Below the pieces are notes generated by a model. It saw nothing but the letters and a program-made list of their open reading frames with translations, made no database searches and was not told where the DNA came from. A stretch of DNA of 64,000 nucleotides from Pseudomonas anguilliseptica (lineage in GTDB: Bacteria; Pseudomonadota; Gammaproteobacteria; Pseudomonadales; Pseudomonadaceae): positions 4,278,001-4,342,000 of the forward strand of contig NZ_FNSC01000001.1 in the NCBI RefSeq assembly GCF_900105355.1, given 5' to 3'. Below are positions 15,477-23,857 of this stretch, piece after piece (the stretch's first letter is position 1; every line of letters starts with the position of its first letter). The translations under genes were made by a program, and so were the position numbers.

Positions 15477-17246
15477 TCAGATCAGTTTGATGCGGCCTGG
15501 GTAGGCAATGTTGCGTGGACGTGTGACGCCGTGGGCAAACCCCGTGGTTGCCGCTGTGCCAGATATCCAGACAACTGCATGCCCCGGATACTTGCTCAGA
15601 CCATTCGGCTCGTAGTCCAGGCCAGTTCGCGCCGCCACAAGCGGCCCATCACCACCAGGAACTGCCTGGCTGGTGAAGTTGGCGACATAAGGCGATTCAA
15701 TCCCCGTAGCGTCGACCGGCAGAACCGACCCTAACTGGCTAGAACCTGCGATGCGGTTGGGATCAACACCACGACCGACATCAACAATTCGAAGAAACTC
15801 ACCACGCCCCTCGGGGCCACGGAAAGTCGTAGCTCCATCACCGCTAGTCCAGCCACCCTCCATGCCCACACGGGCCGCTTCTGTGGTGAGCATTCCGGAC
15901 TGCTGGCCGTGATCCCACAGCCATGGCCAGTCCGCACGATTGAACAGACTGCTCGCGAATACCCCCCAGCCGCCTGGGGAGACCATGGTGGTGGTTTCAA
16001 ACACCGGACGGCCGAGTGCATCGCTGTCATGCCGGCCGACTGGCCACCAATTGCCTGCCCCATCGCTGCGCAGGTGCCACCAGTCGCCCGCGCCCATCAG
16101 GTAGAGGAAGGCGTAACCCGCCGCGTTTAGGTGGGTATGGAACTTGATCTTGTTTGCGCCGCTGGCCTGCACCTTGAGGCGGTTGCCGCTGTTGTCTACG
16201 CGGCGCAGCAGGATATCCATGACGCCCAGGCCGGCATCGGCCAATGGCAAGGTGATGGTGCGATTACCTGCAGCCGCGTCGATCAGCACCAACCCACGGT
16301 TGGCAGCGGTCAGTGTGGTGTCCGCAGCGATGCTGGACACGGCAGCGCGAGTGGCACCGACCACCTGGCCACGCGCATTGACCGTGACTTGGTCATAGGT
16401 ACCGCCTGCCACGCCCGTGCGGCCTGCGGCCATCTCGAACTGCAGGGCCGTAACGCCCAAGGTGATAGGGCCATCGGTGACCAGTTGCCAGAGGCTGTCG
16501 GCATGCACAGTGCCTTGCTCGACCGGAATCAGCAGCCCCGGCGTCACCTCAAGATTTGCATCCGCATCGGTCGCCCGCGCCCATGCGCCTGCTGCCGCGA
16601 TATAGATGCCGTTGTCTTTAGCGTCGGGCTGATGCCTGGGCAGGATGCGTGCGCCGGCAGGCAGTGCAGTGGGCCAATCACCACCGGCTTGCACGCCCAG
16701 GCCGCTGAGCGCGATTGCAGCGGTAGTGGTGTACAGCACGCTGTTCTTGGCATCGCGCTTGGCCAGCTCGGCCTGTACGTGCTCCAGAACGAACGCACGG
16801 GAAGCCATCACAATCGAGTTGTCGATCAGCAGGGTGACGCTGGTGGCGTTGCTGGTCTGGAAGATGGCGCGCACATAGAACTGCTTGCCAGAGCCTTGGG
16901 CCAACACGGGCTTGACGCTCTCTGGGTACCTGCCGATGGCATAGAGAATGTTGGTGTCGGTGTAGATGCCGACCTCGCGGATCGTCCAGCCGCCCACATC
17001 ATCGGCAATCATGGCTTCGGCCAGCAGCCAGCTGGGGTTGGCTTCATCCTGGATCAGCGAGTTAATCGGCTGGCGGTGCGTCTCACGGCGCAGCGCCGTA
17101 GCCTCTGGGCCAGGTCGATAAGTCGCCCCGTTGCCATCACCTACCGCAAAGTGGGTCAGTTTGATCGGCACCTGGTTGGCTTTACACGCCGCCTCGTAAG
17201 CCAGACCGGCGTTGGTGAGGACGCAGTAGTATTCCTGTTCCATCAT
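15477..17246 (-). CDS. Phage tail fibre protein
   Basis: Encodes 589 residues. The N-terminal about 150 residues ('YYCVLTNAGLAYEAACKA', 'LTHFAVGDGNG') match the conserved baseplate-attachment domain of P2 gpH-like fibres. The middle is repetitive and threonine/alanine-rich. The C-terminal part ('MEGGWTSGDGATTFRGPEGR', 'RPRNIAYPGRIKLI') resembles a collar-like receptor-binding tip. It overlaps the tail protein I gene by 4 nt, so the two are translated in coupling. It would recognise the surface receptor, probably lipopolysaccharide, if the particle were made. Confidence 0.85.
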   Translation of the reverse strand: MMEQEYYCVLTNAGLAYEAACKANQVPIKLTHFAVGDGNGATYRPGPEATALRRETHRQPINSLIQDEANPSWLLAEAMIADDVGGWTIREVGIYTDTNILYAIGRYPESVKPVLAQGSGKQFYVRAIFQTSNATSVTLLIDNSIVMASRAFVLEHVQAELAKRDAKNSVLYTTTAAIALSGLGVQAGGDWPTALPAGARILPRHQPDAKDNGIYIAAAGAWARATDADANLEVTPGLLIPVEQGTVHADSLWQLVTDGPITLGVTALQFEMAAGRTGVAGGTYDQVTVNARGQVVGATRAAVSSIAADTTLTAANRGLVLIDAAAGNRTITLPLADAGLGVMDILLRRVDNSGNRLKVQASGANKIKFHTHLNAAGYAFLYLMGAGDWWHLRSDGAGNWWPVGRHDSDALGRPVFETTTMVSPGGWGVFASSLFNRADWPWLWDHGQQSGMLTTEAARVGMEGGWTSGDGATTFRGPEGRGEFLRIVDVGRGVDPNRIAGSSQLGSVLPVDATGIESPYVANFTSQAVPGGDGPLVAARTGLDYEPNGLSKYPGHAVVWISGTAATTGFAHGVTRPRNIAYPGRIKLI

Positions 17247-17887
17247 GCCTCCAATGGATAAATGGTGGTGATCTCAATGGTCGCCAGGCCGGCACCGATA
17301 AACACGGGGCTGGCCTGCTCGACGCCATCGAGCTGTAGTGGGTAGATGGTGGTGAACTCCCCGCCTATGAGGGCGGCAGCAATCACCGGTACCTGGGAGC
17401 GGTTGGTCAGCGCGACGGTGAGTGCGTCCAGCCTGGAGCGCTTGTTCTTGTACTCACGGATCAGGTCGACCAGGGCGTCGTAGGTGGCCTCATCAATGCC
17501 TCGGTCGGTCAGCTCGATGTCGACGCGGAAGCGATACGGCGAGCCGCCGTACTCGTACCACTCCGACACCCTGCCGATGAGGTTGAGCGTGACCAGCACC
17601 TGTTCGATGGCCCAGGGCGTGCCCTTGTAGCGGTGCAGCTCGATGGCACGCTTGATCAGCTCGCGCTGCTCTTGGTCGTCACGGGCATAGCGCCAGCCCT
17701 CCAGGCCCATGACGTGGAACTGGTCAGCCAGGTGCGGGAGTACTTGTGGCGGCACCACGTCGACCAGGTAAACCAACATGGGCGAAAGATCGAGGTTGTC
17801 GAACTCCTCCTGGAGCAGCTCGCACAGGACGGCGAAGCGCTCATCACCGGCCAATGCCGGTGGCAGTTGGTCAGCCACGGGCGACAC
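17243..17887 (-). CDS. Phage tail protein I (P2 gpI-like)
   Basis: Encodes 214 residues. The recognisable segment is 'RYKGTPWAIEQVLVTLNLIG', characteristic of P2 tail protein I, preceded by 'LYHLADQF'-type helices around residue 55. It sits at the edge of the baseplate between gpJ and the fibre. Its start overlaps the end of the gpJ gene (17 nt) and its stop overlaps the fibre gene start, as in intact P2-like operons. Confidence 0.88.
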   Translation of the reverse strand: MSPVADQLPPALAGDERFAVLCELLQEEFDNLDLSPMLVYLVDVVPPQVLPHLADQFHVMGLEGWRYARDDQEQRELIKRAIELHRYKGTPWAIEQVLVTLNLIGRVSEWYEYGGSPYRFRVDIELTDRGIDEATYDALVDLIREYKNKRSRLDALTVALTNRSQVPVIAAALIGGEFTTIYPLQLDGVEQASPVFIGAGLATIEITTIYPLEA

Positions 17888-18995
17888 CGATCACGTTCAG
17901 CTCGATGGCGGTGCAGTTGGCCCATTCGTGGCTGGCCACGTCGCGGAAGGCAGGCTCGGTCAGCTGCAGGCGGTACACCCCGGCAACCTGCACCTCGCGG
18001 ATGATCTGCTCGGGCACGATGTCTCGGCCCAGGCCGGCGCGGCGCTCTGCTGCATAGGCGGTTGCAGCCTTCAAGGCCAGGGCGTGCACGCTGTCTGCAT
18101 CGGTATTCTGGTACAGGGTCAGGTTGCCCCGGATGGCATAACCCACCTCGGGCGAGAGCTTGGTCAGCACCTTGTCCGTCAGGGGGCGTTTCTTGCGAGC
18201 GCTGACATTGGCTTGCACCAGCGACAACAGCTCGGGGCTGGGCAGGCCCGTCTTGGTCAGCGGGTAGATCCACACCTCGCCATCCGGCACGGTTGGGTCA
18301 TCCTCGCCACCGCGCACGGCCACTTCGATGATTGACTGGCTCGCCGCGCGGGCGTGGTAGATGTACGCGCCTTCCGGCCCGGCCGTGCTGAATGACTCTG
18401 GTGCGAGGATGATGCGCTCAATGTAGGGCTCATCCTCTTCATCGTCGATGCCGTCTGCCGGCACGGACTCATTGCTGGTGGTCATGCCGACTGCAGGCGG
18501 TTGCCCCAGCACTGCAATCTGGCCGATGGCCCAGCCGTTGCCGCTGGTACCAGGCGTTTCGCAGACCACTGTAGTGCGCACCTCGGTCGCGCCGGCTGCC
18601 AGGGTCACGGCCTCCTCGGTGACAAAGGCAATGCGCCCATCCTGACTGGTGACCCGCGTGCCGGCACTGATCAGCACCGCCTGCAACGCAGGGGCTGGCA
18701 GTCGGAATACCTGGGCGCAGCGCGCCGGCTGGGCGAGCAAGCGCGGCGTGTCCACCAGTTCGCCCAGGTAGTCGAGGATCGGCCCACCGGAGAAACGCAC
18801 CAACAGGCGCTCACCGGCTTGCTGGATGGCCATCAGGGCGAGCGTCTTGGCGTAGGCCACCTGGTCGATGAACAGCCGCTCGACCTGAGCCGGGTACAGC
18901 GTCTTGCCGGTTTTCTGCTCATAGCGGGCAACCAGGGCCGCTTCGATAGCGGCCGGGTCGATCTTGACGAACTCAGGCGGCGGCAGCGCGCGCAT
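17871..18995 (-). CDS. Baseplate assembly protein J
   Basis: Encodes 374 residues from ATG 18995 (MRALPPPEFVKIDP). The family pattern is visible in 'LFIDQVAYAKTLALMAIQQA', 'FSGGPILDYLGELVDTPRL' and 'GTRVTSQDGRIAFVTEEAV', the last being typical of the J/gp47 wedge protein. It bridges baseplate wedges in contractile tails. The 5' end overlaps gpW by 23 nt. The frame stays open upstream of 18995 only as a shadow of gpW. Confidence 0.88.
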   Translation of the reverse strand: MRALPPPEFVKIDPAAIEAALVARYEQKTGKTLYPAQVERLFIDQVAYAKTLALMAIQQAGERLLVRFSGGPILDYLGELVDTPRLLAQPARCAQVFRLPAPALQAVLISAGTRVTSQDGRIAFVTEEAVTLAAGATEVRTTVVCETPGTSGNGWAIGQIAVLGQPPAVGMTTSNESVPADGIDDEEDEPYIERIILAPESFSTAGPEGAYIYHARAASQSIIEVAVRGGEDDPTVPDGEVWIYPLTKTGLPSPELLSLVQANVSARKKRPLTDKVLTKLSPEVGYAIRGNLTLYQNTDADSVHALALKAATAYAAERRAGLGRDIVPEQIIREVQVAGVYRLQLTEPAFRDVASHEWANCTAIELNVIGVARG

Positions 18996-19356
18996 AGGGC
19001 ACCTCGGTTTGCTGGAGAACCCCATCAGCCACCTTCCACTGCACACGCAGGGTGATGCGCTCGTCCTCGATCTCGACCAGTACCTGAACCACCGTGACAC
19101 GCGGCTCCCAACGGCGAATAGCGTCCACTGCCTCACGCACCAGGTGCGGCACAACGCGGTTGGTGGGCCAGTCGATATAGAGGTTGATGTCGCTGCCGAA
19201 CTCGGGGCGGTGCGGGTCGCTGCCACGCGGCGTGGTCAGGATGATGCGGATGGCCTGGTCGATATCGCGCAGGCCCTCGACCACTTCACCGGGCGTGCCG
19301 AGAGCCGGCTGCCAGTGGGCGGAGGTGATGCTGGTATAGGGGATGGTTGTGGTCAT
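18973..19356 (-). CDS. Baseplate protein W (GP25-like)
   Basis: Encodes 127 residues. It shows the gp25/lysozyme-like baseplate pattern 'DIDQAIRIILTTPRGSDPHR' and 'FGSDINLYIDWPTN', followed by 'REAVDAIRRWEPRV'. It is the first gene of the surviving operon. There is no clear ribosome site upstream, consistent with a gene that was once translated in coupling with a gpV-like spike gene that is now missing. Confidence 0.87.
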   Translation of the reverse strand: MTTTIPYTSITSAHWQPALGTPGEVVEGLRDIDQAIRIILTTPRGSDPHRPEFGSDINLYIDWPTNRVVPHLVREAVDAIRRWEPRVTVVQVLVEIEDERITLRVQWKVADGVLQQTEVPYARAAAA

Positions 19357-19451
19357 GCGCCCATAGTGAGGACGCCAGATCGAGTGGGATTTTAATCGGG
19401 TTTAAAGATAGGCTTGGACTCTACTGCATTGGGGAAAATAGGGGATTAGCT

Positions 19452-20048
19452 TTGATCAGCCCACAACTCGACCTAGAAACTTTTAACTGTCCGAACTGCG
19501 GAGCGCTATCTCACGCGAAATGGATGAATTTGCTCATGGTTCAATACAACCAGACTCAGCATGTGCCCCAGCCTGTCAGGGTCGCGGTAACAACATGTTG
19601 TCCAGCTCGGATGAGTCTTTGGCTAGTAGAAGAAGATGATTATCGTCAGCCAAATGGGCGGATGATTTATCCAACTTGCGCAACAGCTCCGCTTCCGCAT
19701 CCAGATATGCCCGAAGACATAGCTCGCGACTTTGAGGAAGCAAGACAGGTCTTAAATCACTCGCCCCGAGCTGCTGCTGCCTTGTTGCGGCTGTGCGTAC
19801 AAAAAATATGTAACCACCTGGTTGGCAAGCCAGGCGGTATTGATGAACAGATCGGTCAACTAGTTGCCAATGGACTACCACGGCGCGTTCAGCAGGCTCT
19901 GGACTCAGTTAGAGTGATTGGCAATGAGTCAGTGCATCCTGGAAGCATGGATCTCAACGACACCCCTGAAGTTGGGCAGGTGCTGTTCAGGTTGGTAAAC
20001 CTGATAATTCAAGACTGTATTACCGCCCCTAAGGATCCTCTGAAGTAG
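19452..20048 (+). CDS. DUF4145 protein, 3' end altered by an IS
   Basis: Encodes 198 residues if started at TTG 19452, which has AGGGGA 6 nt upstream; the upstream in-frame codons are not protein-like. A zinc-knuckle pair is visible in 'CPNCG' and 'TTCCPA', followed by the DUF4145 core 'ARQVLNHSPRAAAALLRLCV' and 'VRVIGNESVHPG'. DUF4145 often occurs in restriction or defence proteins; alone its role is unknown. Codon use is more AT-rich than the neighbours. The last five or six codons and the TAG lie inside the inverted repeat of the adjacent IS, so the native C-terminus has been replaced. Confidence 0.75.
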   Translation: MISPQLDLETFNCPNCGALSHAKWMNLLMVQYNQTQHVPQPVRVAVTTCCPARMSLWLVEEDDYRQPNGRMIYPTCATAPLPHPDMPEDIARDFEEARQVLNHSPRAAAALLRLCVQKICNHLVGKPGGIDEQIGQLVANGLPRRVQQALDSVRVIGNESVHPGSMDLNDTPEVGQVLFRLVNLIIQDCITAPKDPLK

Positions 20049-21224
20049 CCATGCGTTTCAGGCCGACTTCAGCCTCCGCTGATTTTGAAAGCGGAAAATC
20101 GATCAAAAACGATCATATCATCCGCTTATTTTTGTGTTTTTAGCCGCCGCGAGCACCTCGCGGCGGCTATTGCCCATATTACGGGCGCACCTCTCCTGCA
20201 GTTGCCAGTAAATGTCTGCGTGCCATCCACAGGTTCGACAGCGCAAACAGCGTGACCAACTGCGCCGTGTTCTTGGCCAGGCCGCGGAAGCGCGTCTTCA
20301 CATAGCCGAACTGCCGCTTGATCACCCGAAACGGGTGCTCGACCTTGGCGCGCACCTGGGCTTTGGCCTTCTCGATCTTGCGCTTGGCTTTGTATAGCGC
20401 GCTGCGCTTATCGAGTTTCTTGTAGGTGCTGCGGCGTGCCGCCACCTGCCAGATAACCTTCCGACCCTCATGCTCCGGACGCTTTTCCACACCGGTGTAA
20501 CCTGCGTCGGTACAAACCACGTTCTCGTCGCCATGCAGCAGCTTATCCACCTGGGTGACGTCCGCCACGTTGGCCGCCGTGCCCACCACGCTGTGCACCA
20601 GTCCAGACTTGTCATCCACACCGATGTGGGCCTTCATGCCGAAGTAGTACTGGTTGCCCTTCTTGGTCTGGTGCATCTCCGGGTCGCGTTTACCGTCTTT
20701 GTTTTTGGTCGAGCTGGGCGCATTGATCAACGTCGCATCGACGATGGTGCCCTGGCGCAGGGACAGGCCGCGATCCCCCAGGTAGCCGTTGATCACAGCC
20801 AAGATGCCAGCCGCCAGTTCGTTTTTTTCCAGTACGCGACGGAAGTTGAGGATGGTGGTTTCGTCAGGGATACGCTCCAGGCTCAACCCGGCGAACTGCC
20901 GCAGAATGGTCGTTTCGTACAGCGCCTCTTCCATCGCAGGATCGCTGTAACCGAGCCAGTTTTGCATCAGATGAACACGCAGCATCGCCATCAACGGGTA
21001 CGCCGGGCGACCGCCTTCACCCTTGGGGTAATGTGGATCGATCAGGGCAATCAAGCCCTTCCACGGCACCACCCGATCCATCTCGATCAGGAACAACTCT
21101 TTGCGGGTCTGCTTGCGCTTGCCGGCGTACTCGGCATCGGCGAAGGTCATCTGCTTCATCGGAAAACTCGGTGGGTGGCGTCCGGGCATTTTGCCAAAAT
21201 CAGGAAGACTTATTCAGAGTTTCC
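20033..21224 (-). mobile_element. IS5-family insertion sequence, copy 1
   Basis: It is 1192 bp by comparison with the second copy at 23858-25049, in the opposite orientation. The ends are GGATCCTCTGAAGTAG (left) and GGAAACTCTGAATAAG (right, read inward), sharing TCTGAA. The flanks read CTAA on the left and CTAG on the right, so there is no exact target duplication, unlike copy 2. This suggests an adjacent rearrangement after insertion. The element carries one transposase gene. Confidence 0.85.
20179..21189 (-). CDS. IS5-family transposase, copy 1
   Basis: Encodes 336 residues, full length, with no disruption. The DDE elements are visible: 'IVDATLINAPSS' for the first Asp, 'VCTDAGYTG' for the second, and the C-terminal 'YKAKRKIEKAKAQVRAKVEH' region for the glutamate-bearing part. 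The N-terminal 'FADAEYAGKRKQTRKELFL' is typical of IS5-group enzymes. It differs from the copy at 23893 at roughly 20 positions, so the two are related isoforms rather than recent duplicates. Confidence 0.93.
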   Translation of the reverse strand: MPGRHPPSFPMKQMTFADAEYAGKRKQTRKELFLIEMDRVVPWKGLIALIDPHYPKGEGGRPAYPLMAMLRVHLMQNWLGYSDPAMEEALYETTILRQFAGLSLERIPDETTILNFRRVLEKNELAAGILAVINGYLGDRGLSLRQGTIVDATLINAPSSTKNKDGKRDPEMHQTKKGNQYYFGMKAHIGVDDKSGLVHSVVGTAANVADVTQVDKLLHGDENVVCTDAGYTGVEKRPEHEGRKVIWQVAARRSTYKKLDKRSALYKAKRKIEKAKAQVRAKVEHPFRVIKRQFGYVKTRFRGLAKNTAQLVTLFALSNLWMARRHLLATAGEVRP

Positions 21225-22415
21225 CTAGGCGCCTACTCGGACACCACACCGGAAGACGGCGGCGTAGCCATCGTCAGCCGCTGGCCCATCGAACAACGCG
21301 TGCAATATGTCTACAGCCAGGGTTGCGGGGCGGATTACCTGTCCAACAAGGGCTTCGTCTACGTCAAACTCAATCGCAATGGCCAGGCCGTGCATATCAT
21401 CGGCACCCATGCACAGGCGGCAGATACCGGCTGCCCGGATGACAAAGGCACAGCGGTACGTGCCAGCCAGTTTGATGAGCTGCAGAACTTCATCAGCGCG
21501 CGAGGCATTAGCCTCGATCAGCTGGTGTTTATTGGCGGCGACTTCAACGTCATCAAGGACAGTAGCGAGTACCACGACATGCTCGCGCGTCTGCAGGTCA
21601 ACGCCCCTGACAGCTATGCCGGCAGCGACACTACCTTTGATACCCAGCGCAACGGCATCGCCAACTACCAATACTCCAACCATGCCCCGGAATACCTGGA
21701 TTACATCTTCGTCTCGCGCAACCACCGGCAACTGCCGTTCTGGCATAACCAGGCCTTGGATACCCCAGCACCGCGCTGGACGGTCAACCTGGCGGGTGCG
21801 ACCTGGCAATTTCAGGACTACTCCGATCACTCACCTGTAGCCGGCTTTACCCGCGCCGACAGCGCGACGCCAACCCGCGCCAGCAAACCGCAACAGAACC
21901 TCTATGGCGAGGTGGTCTTGCAAAGCACCACCACCGGCAAAACCCTGCGCGCCGGCAGCAGCAAGGCCAACGACTGGCTGAAGATCAGCGGTAACGGGCT
22001 GGAGCCGGAAAGCCTGTTCAGCCTGCGCAACTGGTACCACCCGAAGAGTTTCTGCATTCGCAGTGGCGACTACATTGAAGTCGAATCACGTCGCCACCCC
22101 GGCTATTGGCTCAACTGGTGGCTGGGCGGTGGCGGCGGTAACTACGCCTATTACATGAAGGCAGGCGACTCATCCAACCAGCTACGTATCGAACTGCCCA
22201 ACAACAGCGGCTGCCTCAAGGATGGTGACAACATCCGCCTGCGCGACCGTGACACCGTGCGCGGCAGTGACTACTACCTGCAGAACTGGGCTTCCGGCAG
22301 CTGGAAAGAGCACCTATACCTGTGGAGCAGCTCACCCGCCAACGCCGAACAGTTCCGCGTGCACCTCAAACGCCCTGCGCACTACCCAGACTGGAGCAGC
22401 AAACTGCACTACTGA
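21225..22415 (+). pseudogene. Sphingomyelinase C-like phosphodiesterase, N-terminus lost to the IS
   Basis: The coding sequence emerges directly from the IS right end; about 395 residues remain. EEP-superfamily motifs survive: 'IIGTHAQAADTGCPDDKG', 'LVFIGGDFNVIKDSSEY', 'EYLDYIFVS' and the catalytic 'YSDHSPVAGF', which together resemble bacterial neutral sphingomyelinases. The N-terminal part with the signal peptide and the first metal ligands is missing, so a working secreted enzyme is unlikely. A C-terminal beta-rich domain (about residues 215-395, 'GEVVLQSTTTGKTLRAGSSK') is intact. The open frame extends backward through the IS but is not native there. Confidence 0.78.
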
Positions 22416-22422
22416 TCAACAC

Positions 22423-22449
22423 AAGGCGGCTGCAATGGCCGCCTTTTTC
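22423..22449 (+). terminator. Intrinsic terminator after sphingomyelinase remnant
   Basis: AAGGCGGC (22423-22430) and GCCGCCTT (22438-22445) form a stem with a 7-nt loop, followed by a T-run (TTTTT 22444-22448). Starts 8 nt after the stop codon. Confidence 0.75.
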
Positions 22450-22773
22450 ATGCACCCAGGCACAACCGGCTTAGTGGCCAATCACCCAACCGTCGCTTTT
22501 GCCAATCCACACTGTGCCGAGCACGGCATTCGGCTATGGTCCCAGCGGCTGCACAGTCTGCCACCCTCACACAAAGGGTTTAATAAACCGCTGAGCGCTT
22601 GCCGAATCACGGCTGTCACCTTGAGTGGCTTGCTCGCAGAGCGCAAGAAAGCCGCTGCTGAATTCTGTGTTTTCCTTCACAAGGCGCCTAGGTGCATAGT
22701 TCTGCCCTGCTGCCCACTCACCCGTGAGGAACGCAGTGCATAAACAGACTAGAAACGAAGTAGAGGCTGCAAG
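22450..22773. other. Upstream region of azlCD, no gene
   Basis: About 324 bases without a supported gene. A 13-nt palindrome GGTTTA-A-TAAACC lies at 22577-22589 and could be an operator for azlCD. No promoter hexamers were convincing. Confidence 0.4.
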
Positions 22774-23484
22774 ATGTCGGACAACACCAGGCAGTTGCAT
22801 GAATTCAGCCGCCAGGATGTGTGGGCGGGTTTCAAGCAACTCGTCCCTCTTTCCATTTTCGTTATCGCCTTCGGTGCAGCTTTTGGCCTGGCGGCAGTAC
22901 AGACTGGATTAAATAACCCCTCGACCGTGCTGATGAGCACCCTGGTTTTCGCCGGTGCCTCACAGTTCGCCGCGCTGGAGTTGTGGGGCGTGCACATCGC
23001 CCTCATTCCGCTGGCCCTCACCGTATTTGCCATCAATGCGCGTCACCTGCTGATGGGCGCATCGCTGTATCCCTGGCTGCGTCATTTATCCCCGGCAAAA
23101 CGCTATGGCGTGATGCTGGTTGCCTCCGATGCCAACTGGGCCCTGGCCATACAGGCCTTCAATCGCGGTAAACCGGGCTTCGGTCTGCTGCTCGGTGGAG
23201 GCCTTGCGCTGTGGTCATTCTGGATCTTCGGCACCTGGCTGGGCATCTATTTCGGCGGTGCCATTCATGATCCCAAAAGCTTCGGCCTGGACATGGTGAT
23301 GGGGTGCTTCCTGCTGGCGATGGCCGTGGGCGGCGAAAAGAACCTGCGCCTGTTGCTTATCTGGACAATCGCCGCCGGTTCCTCGCTGCTGGCCTACTGG
23401 TATCTACCGGACAATAGCCATGTGGTTGTCGGTGCACTGGCAGGCGGCGTCCTGGGTGCTCTGTGGATGGAGAAGAAGAAATGA
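22774..23484 (+). CDS. azlC: AzlC-family branched-chain amino acid exporter subunit
   Basis: Encodes 236 residues with about six membrane segments. The family hallmark 'GAAFGLAAVQTGLNNPSTVL' with 'VFAGASQFAALELW', and 'NARHLLMGASLYPWL', is present. AzlC pairs with the small membrane protein AzlD to export branched-chain amino acids. The stop overlaps the azlD start (ATGA). The pair lies between two inverted IS copies. Confidence 0.92.
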   Translation: MSDNTRQLHEFSRQDVWAGFKQLVPLSIFVIAFGAAFGLAAVQTGLNNPSTVLMSTLVFAGASQFAALELWGVHIALIPLALTVFAINARHLLMGASLYPWLRHLSPAKRYGVMLVASDANWALAIQAFNRGKPGFGLLLGGGLALWSFWIFGTWLGIYFGGAIHDPKSFGLDMVMGCFLLAMAVGGEKNLRLLLIWTIAAGSSLLAYWYLPDNSHVVVGALAGGVLGALWMEKKK

Positions 23485-23789
23485 GTATTGCAACAACGGG
23501 GTTTGGCACGCTGATCATCGTCCTGATCATGGCGGCCGTAACACTGGCGACCCGCTGGGGTGGCGTGTTCGTGATGTCGTATGTGCCAATCAGCTACAGG
23601 GTTCAGCAGTTCATCAGCGCGATGTCCGGTTCGGTGCTGGTGGCCATTCTGACCCCCATGGCAATTGATGGCGATATGAGCGCACGACTGGCCTTGCTGA
23701 CTACCGCAATTGTCATGCTGCTGGTAAAGAAACCTCTGCCTGCAATCGCAGCCGGCATACTGGTTGCGGCTATCAGCAGGCAATTCTGA
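23481..23789 (+). CDS. azlD: AzlD-family transporter subunit
   Basis: Encodes 102 residues from ATG 23481, which overlaps the azlC stop by 4 nt. Three to four hydrophobic segments and the family pattern 'TLATRWGGVFVMSYVPIS' with 'LLVKKPLPAIAAGILVAA' identify AzlD, the obligate small partner of AzlC. Only about 70 bp separate its stop from the second IS, which did not interrupt it. Confidence 0.92.
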   Translation: MSIATTGFGTLIIVLIMAAVTLATRWGGVFVMSYVPISYRVQQFISAMSGSVLVAILTPMAIDGDMSARLALLTTAIVMLLVKKPLPAIAAGILVAAISRQF

Positions 23790-23857
23790 AGATCGAAGCC
23801 TGCTTGCCGCAGAACTCGGCCGATTACGGCTGCGTCCTAGGCCGATAACCCCCTTAG

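Noticed and set aside
16131..17261. Plus-strand frame opposite the tail fibre (376 codons)
   Set aside because: Composition mirrors the fibre gene; no phage or host family recognised.
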